DNA of 64,000 nt. Source: Nocardioides sp. URHA0020 (GTDB lineage: Bacteria; Actinomycetota; Actinomycetes; Propionibacteriales; Nocardioidaceae). Of the stretch, positions 17,390-26,026 are shown piece by piece. How positions within the stretch are numbered: position 1 is the first letter of the stretch; every line of letters begins with the position of its first letter. The stretch is from contig NZ_KK211166.1 of assembly GCF_000620705.1 (NCBI RefSeq), forward strand, positions 62,001 to 126,000, in the 5' to 3' direction. The translations under genes were made by a program, and so were the position numbers. Below the pieces are notes generated by a model. It worked only from the letters and a program-made list of their open reading frames with translations. It did not search any database and was not told the origin of the DNA.

Positions 17390-17974
17390 CTACGCGCTGA
17401 GTGCGCCGACGAGGGTCTCCTGCAGGTAGCCGACCCAGTCGTAGATGTCGTGGGCCTGGGCCCGCGGGTCCTCCTCGGGCAGGGAGTCCCAGTAGGCCTC
17501 GTCGCCCTCCTCGACCTCCAGCCGGGTGGCCAGCGCCAGTCGCAGGTCGGTGAAGGAGCGCATCCAGGCCTCCGCCGTCGGCTCGTCGAGCTCGACGTCG
17601 ATCATCAGCCCGTCCTCGGTCAGCTCCTGCGGGAGCCCGGCCTCCTCCAGGCCGTCGATGATCGCGACCGCGGAGGCCGCCTTGCCGTCACGCAGGCCGC
17701 CCTCGGTGAACCGCCGGAACTCCGAGGCCGCCTCCTCGTCATCGGGATAGGCCGTCGGGAAGAGCCGGGCCAGCACCGGGTCCTCGGGCTCCTGGGTCGG
17801 CCCCGAGAAGTCCATCAGCGCCTCGAAGGGGTCGACGTCGTCGCGCGGCATCGCCGCCTCGTTGCGCAGCAGCTCGACGAGCTGACCCGCGAGCGAGCGC
17901 AGCAGGTCGGCCTCGAAGCCGGAGAAGTTCGCGATGATCAGCTTGCTGCGCCGGTGCCGGTGAAAGCCGCTCAA
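17390..17974 (-). CDS. DUF2017 family protein
   Basis: 194 residues, highly acidic, with the family opening I-I-A-N-F-S-G-F-E-A-D-L-L-R-S-L and a C-terminal D-I-Y-D-W-V-G-Y-L-Q. Actinobacterial DUF2017 (Rv1332-like) genes commonly follow clpS, as here, with one base between the clpS stop and this start. Function unknown; the conserved pairing suggests a link to the ClpS/N-degron pathway. Confidence 0.85.
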   Translation of the reverse strand: MSGFHRHRRSKLIIANFSGFEADLLRSLAGQLVELLRNEAAMPRDDVDPFEALMDFSGPTQEPEDPVLARLFPTAYPDDEEAASEFRRFTEGGLRDGKAASAVAIIDGLEEAGLPQELTEDGLMIDVELDEPTAEAWMRSFTDLRLALATRLEVEEGDEAYWDSLPEEDPRAQAHDIYDWVGYLQETLVGALSA

Positions 17975-17975
17975 C

Positions 17976-18266
17976 TCAGTCCTGCCTGTCCATCGTCGCC
18001 CACAGCCCGTACTCGTGCATGGCCTGCACGTCGCGCTCCATCTCCTCGCGGCTGCCGTGGCTGACCACGGACTTGCCGTCCTCGTGGACCTCGATCATCA
18101 GCTTCTCCGCCTTCTTCTTGGAGTAGCCGAAGTACTTCTGGAAGACGTAGGTCACGTAGGACATCAGGTTGACCGGATCGTTCCAGACGATCGTCACCCA
18201 CGGCTTGGCCGTCTGGACGATCTCATCAGGGGTGGCGGTCGGCTCGACCTCGACGGGCGCGGTCAC
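17976..18266 (-). CDS. clpS: ATP-dependent Clp protease adaptor ClpS
   Basis: 96 residues. The N-degron-binding core [12 protein letters not shown] and the helix [11 protein letters not shown] match ClpS, which delivers proteins with destabilising N-terminal residues to ClpCP. The GTG at 18264-18266 leaves only 27 bases to the divergent pncB start. A CAACAT box seven bases before the start suggests leaderless transcription. It heads the DUF2017-nudix-mec-cysO-NYN-cysM string, although internal promoters are likely. Confidence 0.92.
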   Translation of the reverse strand: MTAPVEVEPTATPDEIVQTAKPWVTIVWNDPVNLMSYVTYVFQKYFGYSKKKAEKLMIEVHEDGKSVVSHGSREEMERDVQAMHEYGLWATMDRQD

Positions 18267-18273
18267 ACCCGCA

Positions 18274-18279
18274 ATGTTG
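18274..18279 (-). promoter_or_regulatory. Leaderless-type -10 box of clpS
   Basis: CAACAT on the minus strand, seven bases before the clpS GTG. It lies back to back with the pncB box two bases away. Confidence 0.4.
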
Positions 18280-18280
18280 G

Positions 18281-18286
18281 CACACT
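18281..18286 (+). promoter_or_regulatory. Leaderless-type -10 box of pncB
   Basis: CACACT seven bases before the pncB GTG at 18294. With only 27 bases between the two starts there is no space for two untranslated leaders. Confidence 0.4.
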
Positions 18287-18293
18287 GTCGGTC

Positions 18294-19577
18294 GTGCCCG
18301 ACTCCAGTGCCCTGCTGACCGATCACTACGAGCTCACCATGCTGCAGGCCGCCCTGCAGTCCGGGACCGCCCACCGCAGATCGGTCTTCGAGCTCTTCCC
18401 GCGACGACTCCCCGAGGGACGCCGGTACGGCGTCGTCGCGGGCGTCGGGCGCGCCCTCGACGCGATCGAGCGCTTCACCTTCGACGAGCCCACGCTGGCC
18501 GCGCTGGAGGGCGTCGTCGACGGGCCGACGCTGGAGTGGCTGGCGTCGTACCGCTTCTCCGGCGACGTGTGGGGCTACGCCGAGGGCGAGGCCTACTTCG
18601 CGTTCTCTCCCCTGCTGGTGGTGGAGTCGAGCTTCGCGGAGGCGGTGCTGCTGGAGACGGTGCTGCTGTCTATCTACAACCACGACTCGGCCGTCGCGTC
18701 GGCGGCGTCGCGGATGACGCTCGCGGCGGGCGAGCGGCCGTGCATCGAGATGGGCTCACGTCGTACGCACGAGGAGGCGGCGGTCGCGTCCGCGCGCGCG
18801 GCGTACGTCGCCGGCTTCACGGCGAGCTCCAACCTCGCCGCCCGGCAGCGGTACGGCGTGCCGACGACGGGCACCAGCGCCCACAGCTTCACGCTCCTGC
18901 ACGACACCGAGGCCGACGCGTTCCGCGCGCAGGTCGCCGCCCTCGGCACCGACACCACGCTGCTCGTCGACACCTACGACGTCGTCGAGGCGGTCCGCCT
19001 CGCGGTCGAGGTCGCCGGACCGGGGCTGGGCGCCGTCCGCCTGGACTCCGGCGACCTCGCCGTCCTCGCCTCCCAGGTCCGCGCGCAGCTCGACTCCCTC
19101 GGCGCGACCGGCACCCGGATCATCGTCACCAGCGACCTCGACGAGCACGCGATCGCGGCGCTCGCGGCCGCGCCGGTCGACGGGTACGGCGTCGGCACCC
19201 AGCTGGTCGTCGGGAGCGGGCACCCCACCTGCGGCTTCGTCTACAAGCTGGTCGCGCGCGAGTCGGCGACCGGCGAGCTGGAGTCGGTCGCCAAGAGGAG
19301 CATCGACAAGATCTCGGTCGGCGGGCGCAAGTACGCCCTGCGCCGCCGCACGGCGTCGGGCGTCGCGGAGGCCGAGGTGATCGGCATCGGCCACCGGCCC
19401 ACCGACGACGGCGACGACCGGGTCCTGCTGACGCCCCTCGTGCGGTCGGGCGAGGTCGTCGGCCGGGAGCCGCTGGCGGACGCGCGGGCGCGCCACCTCG
19501 CGTCGCGCGCCGAGCTGCCCGTCGCGATCCAGCAGATGTCGCGAGGCGAGCCCGTCATCCCCACCGTCCACGAGTAA
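18294..19577 (+). CDS. pncB: Nicotinate phosphoribosyltransferase
   Basis: 427 residues; converts nicotinate and PRPP to nicotinate mononucleotide in NAD salvage. The N-terminal T-D-H-Y-E-L-T-M, the active-site His in T-G-T-S-A-H-S-F, and the ribose-phosphate-binding V-R-L-D-S-G-D-L are present. The GTG at 18294 is the only start that keeps T-D-H-Y-E-L without entering clpS. It is followed by the nicotinamidase gene 108 bases downstream, giving the nicotinamide-to-NaMN route. Divergent from clpS as Rv1330c is from Rv1331. Confidence 0.94.
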   Translation: MPDSSALLTDHYELTMLQAALQSGTAHRRSVFELFPRRLPEGRRYGVVAGVGRALDAIERFTFDEPTLAALEGVVDGPTLEWLASYRFSGDVWGYAEGEAYFAFSPLLVVESSFAEAVLLETVLLSIYNHDSAVASAASRMTLAAGERPCIEMGSRRTHEEAAVASARAAYVAGFTASSNLAARQRYGVPTTGTSAHSFTLLHDTEADAFRAQVAALGTDTTLLVDTYDVVEAVRLAVEVAGPGLGAVRLDSGDLAVLASQVRAQLDSLGATGTRIIVTSDLDEHAIAALAAAPVDGYGVGTQLVVGSGHPTCGFVYKLVARESATGELESVAKRSIDKISVGGRKYALRRRTASGVAEAEVIGIGHRPTDDGDDRVLLTPLVRSGEVVGREPLADARARHLASRAELPVAIQQMSRGEPVIPTVHE

Positions 19578-19672
19578 CGCGGCCGGCAGGCTGGTGCGGC
19601 GTGCGAGCCGCAGCCCGGTTCCGACGTCGGGAGCCCCCACTTCTGCGGCCGGACCGCGGGGACCGGACCCGA

Positions 19673-19678
19673 TACGCT
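19673..19678 (+). promoter_or_regulatory. Leaderless-type -10 box of pncA
   Basis: TACGCT, seven bases before the pncA ATG at 19686. It suggests that pncA has its own promoter in the 108-base gap after pncB. Confidence 0.45.
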
Positions 19679-19685
19679 CGCACGC

Positions 19686-20261
19686 ATGAAGCGCGCGCTG
19701 ATCGTGACGGACGTGCAGAACGACTTCTGCGAGGGCGGATCGCTGCCGGTCGCCGGGGGCGCGCGCGTGGCGGCCGACATCGGGGCGCTGCTGCACGCCT
19801 GGTCGACGAAGGCGGCCGGTGCCGCGGCGTACGACCACGTCGTCGCGACCAAGGACCACCACGTCGACCCGGGCGACCACTGGTCGCGCGAGCCGGACTA
19901 CGCCGCCTCGTGGCCGATCCACTGCCGGGTCGGCACCGACGGCGAGGCGTTCCACCCCAACCTCGACCCGCAACCCTTCGACGCGATCTTCCTCAAGGGC
20001 GAGCGGACGGCGGCATACTCCGGCTTCGAGGGCCGCACCGTCGAGGGCGTCGACCTCGTGGACTGGCTGCGCACGCACGAGGTGACCTCGGTGGACGTGT
20101 GCGGCATCGCAACCGACCACTGCGTGCGCGCGACGGCACTGGACGCGGCCCGGGCCGGGTTCGAGACCCGCTTGCTGGTCGACCTGTGCGCCGGCGTCGC
20201 GCCGGAGTCGACGACGGCAGCGCTCGCGGAGATGCGGGCGGCGGGGGTGCGCGTTGGGTGA
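19686..20261 (+). CDS. pncA: Nicotinamidase
   Basis: 191 residues of the isochorismatase fold. The catalytic triad is visible as Asp9, Lys104 and Cys146 (A-T-D-H-C-V-R-A-T), and the metal site as Asp57, His59, His65 and His79 in the T-K-D-H-H and W-P-I-H-C blocks. It deamidates nicotinamide to nicotinate, the substrate of the preceding PncB; nicotinamidases of this type also activate pyrazinamide. Its stop overlaps the TTG start of the next gene by eight bases. Confidence 0.94.
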   Translation: MKRALIVTDVQNDFCEGGSLPVAGGARVAADIGALLHAWSTKAAGAAAYDHVVATKDHHVDPGDHWSREPDYAASWPIHCRVGTDGEAFHPNLDPQPFDAIFLKGERTAAYSGFEGRTVEGVDLVDWLRTHEVTSVDVCGIATDHCVRATALDAARAGFETRLLVDLCAGVAPESTTAALAEMRAAGVRVG

Positions 20262-21027
20262 GGCCCTGCTCCGGCGCGTCGAGGACGGCGTGCTGTGGCT
20301 GACCTTCAACCGACCCGAGATCCTCAACGCCGTCGACGGCGAGATGATGGTCGAGCTCGCGGAGACCCTCGAGGGCTCCCGGGGACGCGACGACGTGCGC
20401 GTGGTGGTGATCACCGGCACCGGACGCGGCTTCAGCGCCGGAGCCGACATGGCCTCGCTGCGGCTCGCGCCGCAGCATCCCGTCGAGACGATGGACGGCG
20501 CCAACCGCGTCATCCGAGCGGTCGTCGGTCTCGACAAGCCGGTGCTCGCCGGCGTCAACGGCATCGCGGCCGGGGTCGCCTGCTCGGCCGCGCTGGCCGC
20601 CGACATCATCGTGGCGGCTGAGTCCGCGGCGTTCCTGCTGCCCTTCGCCGGGATCGGGCTGATGACCGACGGCGGCTCGTCGGCCAGCGTGCCCGCCTCG
20701 ATCGGACGGGCCCGCGCCATGCGGATGGCGCTGCTCGGCGAGCCGATGTCGGCGACCGAGGCGCTCGCCAGCGGCCTGATCACCCACGTGGCCCCGGACG
20801 ACGAGTTCCCCGACCTGGTCGCCCGGCTGGCTCGCCGCCTCGCCCGCGGTCCGGCGCTCGCCCAGAGCGGCATCAAGAAGGCCATCAACGCCGCCACCCT
20901 GCCGCACCTCGAGGCCGCCCTCGACCGCGAGCACACCGGGCAGCGAGCGCTCTTCACCACCCGTGACTTCGCCGAGGGGCTCGAGGCGTTCGCTGCCGGC
21001 CGACGACCGGACTTCCGCGGCGAGTGA
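20254..21027 (+). CDS. Enoyl-CoA hydratase/isomerase family protein
   Basis: 257 residues of the crotonase fold. The oxyanion-hole segments G-F-S-A-G-A-D-M and G-I-A-A-G-V-A-C are present. The Glu residues of canonical hydratases are not obvious: the expected catalytic region reads F-A-G-I-G-L-M-T-D-G-G, with Asp in the second acidic position, a layout closer to isomerases such as PaaG. The TTG at 20254 is the only start near the normal N-terminus and overlaps pncA. The reaction is uncertain. Its stop and the convergent gene's stop form a 12-base palindrome. Confidence 0.82.
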   Translation: MGEALLRRVEDGVLWLTFNRPEILNAVDGEMMVELAETLEGSRGRDDVRVVVITGTGRGFSAGADMASLRLAPQHPVETMDGANRVIRAVVGLDKPVLAGVNGIAAGVACSAALAADIIVAAESAAFLLPFAGIGLMTDGGSSASVPASIGRARAMRMALLGEPMSATEALASGLITHVAPDDEFPDLVARLARRLARGPALAQSGIKKAINAATLPHLEAALDREHTGQRALFTTRDFAEGLEAFAAGRRPDFRGE

Positions 21028-21033
21028 GCCGGC

Positions 21034-22917
21034 TCAGCCCACGGTGATCGGCGTACCGCCCGAGGTGAGCCGCCAGTCGACCGAGGCGAAGTCGGCCGGG
21101 TCGATGGTGCCGTGGGCGATCACCCAGTCGATCAGCAGCTGCCGGATCTCGTTCTGACGGTTGTAGACGACCGGTGCCGTGGAGACGGCCGGGAAGCCGC
21201 CGCCACCGGACTGCCGGTAGTTGTTGACCGCGAGCACGAACTGCTGCGCGTCAGTCACCGGCACGCCGCCGTACGCGAGCCCGACGATCCGCGAGCCCGG
21301 GGCCGCGGCGATGTCGATGTCGTAGGTCAACGGGGCGTCGAGCCCGGCGACGGAGTCGAAGTTGTAGTCCGGGGTGCCGGTCGGCGCCGTCGGCGTCACC
21401 GCGTTGGTCACCTGGTCGAGGGTGAACGGCCCGGTGCCGCTCACCTGCTTGAAGTAGCGCGCGGAGTACTCCAGGTAGGCCTTCACGTCCGCACCGGTCA
21501 CGCGGACGCCGAGCAGCGTGTTGTCGTAGATGTAGAGCCCGGCGACGTCGCGGATCGTCACCTGACCGGCCGGGAAGGACGCCGCCCGGTTGAAGGGCGC
21601 GGCGATCGACAGCACCGGCAGCGCCGCGTCGGCACCGCTCAGGCCGGCCTTGACCGCGTCGGCCTGCACGTAGTTGACGAAGTCGATGATCGGGACGTCC
21701 TCCACCACGGCACGCGCCGCGGAGAGGGCCGTCGTCGAGGTCCCGACCGGCGAGTTCACGTAGGACACGACCGTCTCGTGCTGCTGACGCACGGCCCGTG
21801 CGACCCGCGGGTCCTCGGCGACCGTGTTGGAGTTGAGCACCTGCGACGTCGCGGCGACCAGCCGCCAGCCGCGTCCGCCCCGCCACCGCGTCTCCTCGAC
21901 GACGAAGTCCATGACGGCCAGCCGCCGGCCCCAGTACGACGGCTCGCAGAGCAGCACCTGCTGCCCGGTCTGCTCGTTGGTGACGTACTGCTGCGCGATC
22001 TCGACGTGGGCGTGCCCGACCAGGATCGCGTCGATGCCGGGCACCTGGGCGGCGACCAGCGACGCGGCGTTCTCCGGGTAGGGCAGGGCGTCGCCGTACG
22101 ACGAGGAGGTCGCCGCGCCCGAGTGCGCGGACACGATCACCAGGTCGCAGCCGCGCCGCTTCAGCTCGGGCACGAACTTCTTGGCCTGCTCGACCAGGCC
22201 GGGGAACTCCATCCGGCCCTCGACGTTGGCCTTGTCCCAGATCGCGATGCCGGGGTTGGTCAGGCCGAGGACGCCGACCTTGACCGTGCGCCCGCGGCCG
22301 ACCCGGTAGGTCTTGACCAGGTACGGCGGGAACGCCGGCCGCTTCGTCGCCGGGTCGACGGCGTTGGCGCCGAGGAGCGGGAAGTCCAGCTGTCCCTCGA
22401 AGGTGCGCAGCGTGTCGAGCCCGTAGTTGAACTCGTGGTTGCCGAGCGCGGCCGCGTCGTACCCGACCGCGTTCATCGCCCGCGCCATCGGGTGGACCGC
22501 GCCGGAGGTGATCGGGTCGATCTTCGCGTAGTAGTACGCCAGCGGGGTGCCCTGGATCGTGTCGCCCGCGTCCAGGGTCAGGACCGGCTCGCCGCGGCGA
22601 TGACGTCGTACGGCGCGGATCAGGGTCGCCACCTTCGCGAGCCCGATGTCGTTGTGCGCCGCGTCGTCGTACTCCGCGTTCTTGAAGTAGTCCCAGTTGT
22701 AGACGTTGCCGTGCAGGTCGGTGGTGCCGAGCACGGTCAGCCGCGCCCGGTCCGCCCGGCCGTGGCCGTGGCCGTGGCCTCCGGCGTACGCCGGGTCGGC
22801 GTACCCGGCAGCCGCGAGCGCCGCCGCCCCGGTGAGGCCGCCGGCGATCACCGCCCGGCGCGAGGTCGACGCAGAGGTCGAGGCAGGGGTGGGCACGGAC
22901 GCATGAGAGTCAGACAC
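21034..22917 (-). CDS. Tat-exported 5'-nucleotidase / 2',3'-cyclic phosphodiesterase
   Basis: 627 residues. A Tat signal with S-R-R-A-V-I-A-G-G is followed by a Gly-His linker (G-G-H-G-H-G-H-G) and the metallophosphatase domain, with T-D-L-H-G-N, D-A-G-D-T-I-Q-G, G-N-H-E-F and G-H-A-H metal blocks. The C-terminal nucleotide-binding domain includes G-R-R-L-A-V-M-D, V-T-I-R-D-V-A and Y-R-Q-S-G-G-G-G-F. It probably dephosphorylates nucleotides outside the membrane to recover phosphate and nucleosides. The GTG at 22915-22917 has a GGGAGGA ribosome site just upstream. No complete Pho box is seen. Confidence 0.92.
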   Translation of the reverse strand: MSDSHASVPTPASTSASTSRRAVIAGGLTGAAALAAAGYADPAYAGGHGHGHGRADRARLTVLGTTDLHGNVYNWDYFKNAEYDDAAHNDIGLAKVATLIRAVRRHRRGEPVLTLDAGDTIQGTPLAYYYAKIDPITSGAVHPMARAMNAVGYDAAALGNHEFNYGLDTLRTFEGQLDFPLLGANAVDPATKRPAFPPYLVKTYRVGRGRTVKVGVLGLTNPGIAIWDKANVEGRMEFPGLVEQAKKFVPELKRRGCDLVIVSAHSGAATSSSYGDALPYPENAASLVAAQVPGIDAILVGHAHVEIAQQYVTNEQTGQQVLLCEPSYWGRRLAVMDFVVEETRWRGGRGWRLVAATSQVLNSNTVAEDPRVARAVRQQHETVVSYVNSPVGTSTTALSAARAVVEDVPIIDFVNYVQADAVKAGLSGADAALPVLSIAAPFNRAASFPAGQVTIRDVAGLYIYDNTLLGVRVTGADVKAYLEYSARYFKQVSGTGPFTLDQVTNAVTPTAPTGTPDYNFDSVAGLDAPLTYDIDIAAAPGSRIVGLAYGGVPVTDAQQFVLAVNNYRQSGGGGFPAVSTAPVVYNRQNEIRQLLIDWVIAHGTIDPADFASVDWRLTSGGTPITVG

Positions 22918-23026
22918 TGACGATTCCTCCCGAGAACGGATCAGAGCCCCGCAGTTCTATCCCGGAAAACCCGCCATCACAAGGCACGACCCCGACCGAC
23001 ACCCGATGTTCACCGGCGGGCCGCCC

Positions 23027-23551
23027 TCAGCACCACTTCTCCGCCAGTGCCCGGATCACCGTGAGGTTGCGGTTGGTGGCCACGCCGAGGTGCTTCTCGA
23101 TGACGGCGTTGGTCAGCCTCGCCTCGTGGTAGTTGTCACCGAGCAGCAGGTGCACGGCCCGACCGCCGACCCTGGCCACCTCGTCCGTCGTGCCGACGGC
23201 CTCCACGGCCGCGATCGCCGCCGCCGTCGGGACGTCCTTGAGCAGCGAGACGTAGTGCTTGCCGCCGTGGTCGTACGACGCCGCCTCGTCCGCGATCGCG
23301 CGCAGCTCGCGCCGGGTGAAGACGATCGTCGGCACGGCGAACCCGGCCGCGGCCTCGAACGCCTCCTCCAGCGCGGCCTCGATCCTGGCCCGCGACCGCA
23401 GCGGGGTGTCGAAGCGGACGTTGCCGGTGTTGATGTAGGTCTCGACGTCGGTGAAGCCCGCGGCCTCGACCGCGGTGATGATCGCGGCCTTCGGGAACTT
23501 GCGCGTCGCGCCGAGGTTGATCGCCCGCAGGAAGCCGAGGTAGGTCGCCAT
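23027..23551 (-). CDS. DUF1697 family protein
   Basis: 174 residues. The opening Y-L-G-F-L-R-A-I-N-L-G, the Y-I-N-T-G-N-V-R-F segment and the ending N-R-N-L-T-V-I are characteristic of DUF1697 proteins, which are widespread and of unknown function. The ATG at 23549-23551 gives the family N-terminus. It is transcribed divergently from a MarR regulator, and the operator lies about 40 bases upstream of its start, so it could be part of that regulon. Confidence 0.88.
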   Translation of the reverse strand: MATYLGFLRAINLGATRKFPKAAIITAVEAAGFTDVETYINTGNVRFDTPLRSRARIEAALEEAFEAAAGFAVPTIVFTRRELRAIADEAASYDHGGKHYVSLLKDVPTAAAIAAVEAVGTTDEVARVGGRAVHLLLGDNYHEARLTNAVIEKHLGVATNRNLTVIRALAEKWC

Positions 23552-23588
23552 GCCCACATCCTGCCCGGTGACCAGGCTCACGTCGCAA

Positions 23589-23607
23589 TACATAGGTTGC
23601 CTATGTA
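23589..23607. promoter_or_regulatory. MarR operator palindrome
   Basis: TACATAGG-TTG-CCTATGTA, a perfect 8-base inverted repeat in GC-rich sequence, between the divergent DUF1697 and marR genes. It overlaps the marR -10 region (TAAAGT 23606-23611), as expected for autorepression. Confidence 0.72.
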
Positions 23608-23611
23608 AAGT
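23606..23611 (+). promoter_or_regulatory. Leaderless-type -10 box of the marR-MFS operon
   Basis: TAAAGT, six bases before the marR GTG at 23618, with its first two bases inside the operator palindrome. Confidence 0.5.
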
Positions 23612-23617
23612 GGGGAC

Positions 23618-24034
23618 GTGACCGACACCGAGCTCGCCAGCGACCTGGTCGTCCACGCAGCCCGTCTCGTGCGCGCCGTCCGGCGTGAGCTCGAGCTGCC
23701 TGCGGGGACGCGGATCATCTCGCTGCTCGACGAGCACGGACCGCTGGGCATCACCCAGCTCGCGGACCTCGACCGGTGCTCGCAGCCGACCATGTCGGCC
23801 GCGGTCAGCCAGCTGGTCGAGCAGGGCTGGGTCGGCAAGACGCCCAACCCCGCCGACGCCCGCGGCACCGTCGTCACGCTGTCCGACGCGGGGCGCGACG
23901 AGCTCGGTCGCGTCCGCCGCCGCCACGGCGAGCGGGTCGCCGCCCTCGTCGCCGCGCACCCCGACCTCACCACCGACGATCTCGCCACGGCCGTCGCCGT
24001 GCTCCGGGGCATCCTGCAGGAAGGCACACCGTGA
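23618..24034 (+). CDS. MarR-family transcriptional regulator
   Basis: 138 residues with a winged helix-turn-helix: L-G-I-T-Q-L-A-D-L, recognition helix S-Q-P-T-M-S-A-A-V-S-Q-L-V, and wing D-A-R-G-T-V-V-T-L-S-D-A-G. The GTG at 23618 follows a palindromic operator and a -10 box. Its stop overlaps the GTG start of the MFS transporter (GTGA), so regulator and exporter are co-expressed and probably induced by the exporter's substrate. Confidence 0.92.
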   Translation: MTDTELASDLVVHAARLVRAVRRELELPAGTRIISLLDEHGPLGITQLADLDRCSQPTMSAAVSQLVEQGWVGKTPNPADARGTVVTLSDAGRDELGRVRRRHGERVAALVAAHPDLTTDDLATAVAVLRGILQEGTP

Positions 24035-25293
24035 ACCACCGCGCTCCCACCACCGACACCGCCGACGCGCAGGGCTCGCTGCTCGACCAGCCGCGCGCCG
24101 TCTGGGCCGTCGCATTCGCCTGCGTCATCGCCTTCATGGGCATCGGGCTCGTGGACCCGATCCTCAAGGAGATCGCGGCCAAGCTCGAGGCCACCCCGAG
24201 CCAGGTCTCGCTGCTCTTCACCAGCTACATGGCCATCATGGGCATCGCGATGCTCGTGACCGGCGTGGTGTCGAGCCGGATCGGCCCCAAGCGCACGCTG
24301 CTCACCGGCCTCGTGCTCATCATCGTCTTCGCTGCCCTGGCCGGGTCCTCCAACAGCGTCGGGGCCGTCATCGGCTTCCGGGCAGGCTGGGGCCTGGGCA
24401 ACGCGCTCTTCGTCGCCACCGCGCTGTCCACGATCGTGAGCGCCTCGAAGGGCTCCGTCGCGCAGGCGATCATCCTGTTCGAGGCCGCCCTCGGCCTGGG
24501 CATCGCGTCCGGCCCGCTGATCGGCGGCCTGCTGGGCGAGCAGTCGTGGCGCGGCCCGTTCTTCGGCGTCTCGGTCCTGATGACGATCGCCCTGGTGGCG
24601 ACGGCGTTCTTCCTGCCCACGACCCCGCCGCAGGGACGCCGTACGTCGCTCGCCGACCCGTTCCGCGCGCTCCGGCACCCCGCGCTGCTGCTCATCGCCC
24701 TGGTGGCGATCTGCTACAACCTGGGCTTCTTCACGCTGCTCGCCGCCGGCCCGTTCGCGCTGCCGAGCTTCGACATCATGCAGATCGGCTGGACGTTCTT
24801 CGGCTGGGGCGTGCTGCTCGCCCTCACCTCGGTCGTGGTCGCACCCCGGCTGCAGCGCGTCTTCGGCACCCTGCCGACCCTGCTCGCGATGCTCGTCCTG
24901 TTCGGACTCGACCTGGTGGTGATGGCCCTCTTCACGGCGCACGAGGCGGCCGTGGCGACGGCGATCATCGTGGCCGGCGCGTTCCTCGGCGTGATCAACA
25001 CCCTGGTCACCGAGGCCGTGATGGGCGCCGCACCGGTCGAGCGGCCGGTCGCCTCCGCGGCGTACTCCTTCGTCCGCTTCACCGGCGGCGCGATGGGCCC
25101 GTACGTCGCGCTCAAGCTGGCCGAGCGCGTCGGGGTGCACGCACCCTTCTGGTTCGGCGCGACCGCGGTCGGCGTCGGCGTGGTCATCCTGGCCGCGGGC
25201 ACGGCCACGATCGGCCGCGCCCTGCGCGCCGACGCCCCGGCGTCGCACTCCCCCGCGGAGGCCGAGGCCGAGCTCGTCGGCGACCTCGCCTGA
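24031..25293 (+). CDS. MFS drug-type efflux transporter
   Basis: 420 residues with twelve predicted membrane helices. The first helix ends in G-I-G-L-V-D-P-I-L; the loop after helix 2 has R-I-G-P-K-R-T-L, the usual G-x-x-x-D/R-x-x-G-R-K-R-like motif of MFS carriers. G-I-A-S-G-P-L-I-G-G-L in helix 5 resembles motif C of drug/proton antiporters. Translationally coupled to MarR. The likely role is proton-driven export of a toxic compound; the substrate is unknown. Confidence 0.9.
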   Translation: MNHRAPTTDTADAQGSLLDQPRAVWAVAFACVIAFMGIGLVDPILKEIAAKLEATPSQVSLLFTSYMAIMGIAMLVTGVVSSRIGPKRTLLTGLVLIIVFAALAGSSNSVGAVIGFRAGWGLGNALFVATALSTIVSASKGSVAQAIILFEAALGLGIASGPLIGGLLGEQSWRGPFFGVSVLMTIALVATAFFLPTTPPQGRRTSLADPFRALRHPALLLIALVAICYNLGFFTLLAAGPFALPSFDIMQIGWTFFGWGVLLALTSVVVAPRLQRVFGTLPTLLAMLVLFGLDLVVMALFTAHEAAVATAIIVAGAFLGVINTLVTEAVMGAAPVERPVASAAYSFVRFTGGAMGPYVALKLAERVGVHAPFWFGATAVGVGVVILAAGTATIGRALRADAPASHSPAEAEAELVGDLA

Positions 25294-25297
25294 GGCG
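25287..25297. terminator. Very short hairpin between convergent genes
   Basis: CGCC-TGA-GGCG around the MFS stop codon, just before the stop of the leftward RDD gene at 25301. Too short to be a strong terminator alone. Confidence 0.2.
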
Positions 25298-25300
25298 GGT

Positions 25301-25988
25301 CTAGCGGGTGCGCACGACGTTCGGCCGTGCCGCCTTGTCGTGCAGGGCCTGCCGCTTGCCGTCCCACAGGGGCCACAGGCCGTCGAGGAGCGAGTAGACC
25401 GACGGCAGGTAGCGCACGTACGGGACCGCTCCGAGCAGGCTCGGACCGAACTGCGTCAGCCACCGGAGCAAGGACCGTGCCGAGGGGCATCGGCCCGGCG
25501 ACGTCGCGGCGGCGCACCCGCAGCCCCAGCAGCAGCTTGCCCGGCGTCGCCTGCTTCCACATCAGGAAGCCGACGTGGTAGGCGAGGCTGATCGCGGTGT
25601 TCACCAGGCCGATCAGCAGCAGCGTCCGGGCCAGCTCACGCTGGAGGTCGGTCCCCGACGGCGCGTCGCCGCCGGCGTCGATGGAGCGGCCGACGTCGTG
25701 CCAGTAGTCGCCGAACGCGTCGCCGATCTGGCCCCAGAAGGGGATGCTCGCCACCAGGACCACCGGCAGCAGGATGAGGACGTCGAGCAGGTAGGCGCCG
25801 AGCCGGATCCCCCAGCCCGCGAGCGGCTCGCCGTCGGGCGTCGTCGCCGGCGGGGCGTACGCCGCGGCGACGGGCTGCGTCGCGGCGGCGAGGTGCTCGG
25901 TCCACGCGGACCCGTCCCAGTAGCGCTGTGCGGGGACCATCCCGGGCGGCGGGGTCGGGTCGGGATACCAGCCAGCGGGCGTCGACAT
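25301..25988 (-). pseudogene. DUF2510-RDD membrane protein with a +1 frameshift
   Basis: Starting at ATG 25986-25988, residues 1-40 form a DUF2510 module (W-Y-P-D-P, R-Y-W-D-G-S-A-W-T) and the rest an RDD domain (R-L-G-A-Y-L-L-D-V at the first helix, A-T-P-G-K-L-L-L-G-L-R-V near 153). The frame breaks at about codon 173. Removing one A from the AA at 25470-25471 restores T-V-L-L-R-W-L-T-Q-F and the family ending D-G-K-R-Q-A-L-H-D-K-A, stopping at TAG 25301-25303. The repaired protein would be 228 residues. The gene is either recently inactivated or carries a sequencing error. RDD proteins are membrane proteins of mostly unknown role. Confidence 0.82.
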
Positions 25989-26026
25989 GGCCGCACCCTA
26001 GCGGCCCGCCAGGCACAATCGGAGCC

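Noticed and set aside
18756..20960. Long leftward frame opposite pncB, pncA and the hydratase
   Set aside because: Three well-recognised genes lie on the other strand; GC-rich codon bias creates antisense frames.
22760..22785. Gly-His run in the nucleotidase as a metal-sensing domain
   Set aside because: It is a short linker after the Tat signal; such His/Gly linkers are common in exported metalloenzymes.
23008..23014. Single GTTCACC Pho-box repeat upstream of the nucleotidase
   Set aside because: Only one copy is present; PhoP boxes need at least two spaced repeats.
23578..25248. Leftward 556-codon frame opposite the MFS gene
   Set aside because: No motif, very polar Arg/Asp/His-rich shadow of a membrane protein gene.
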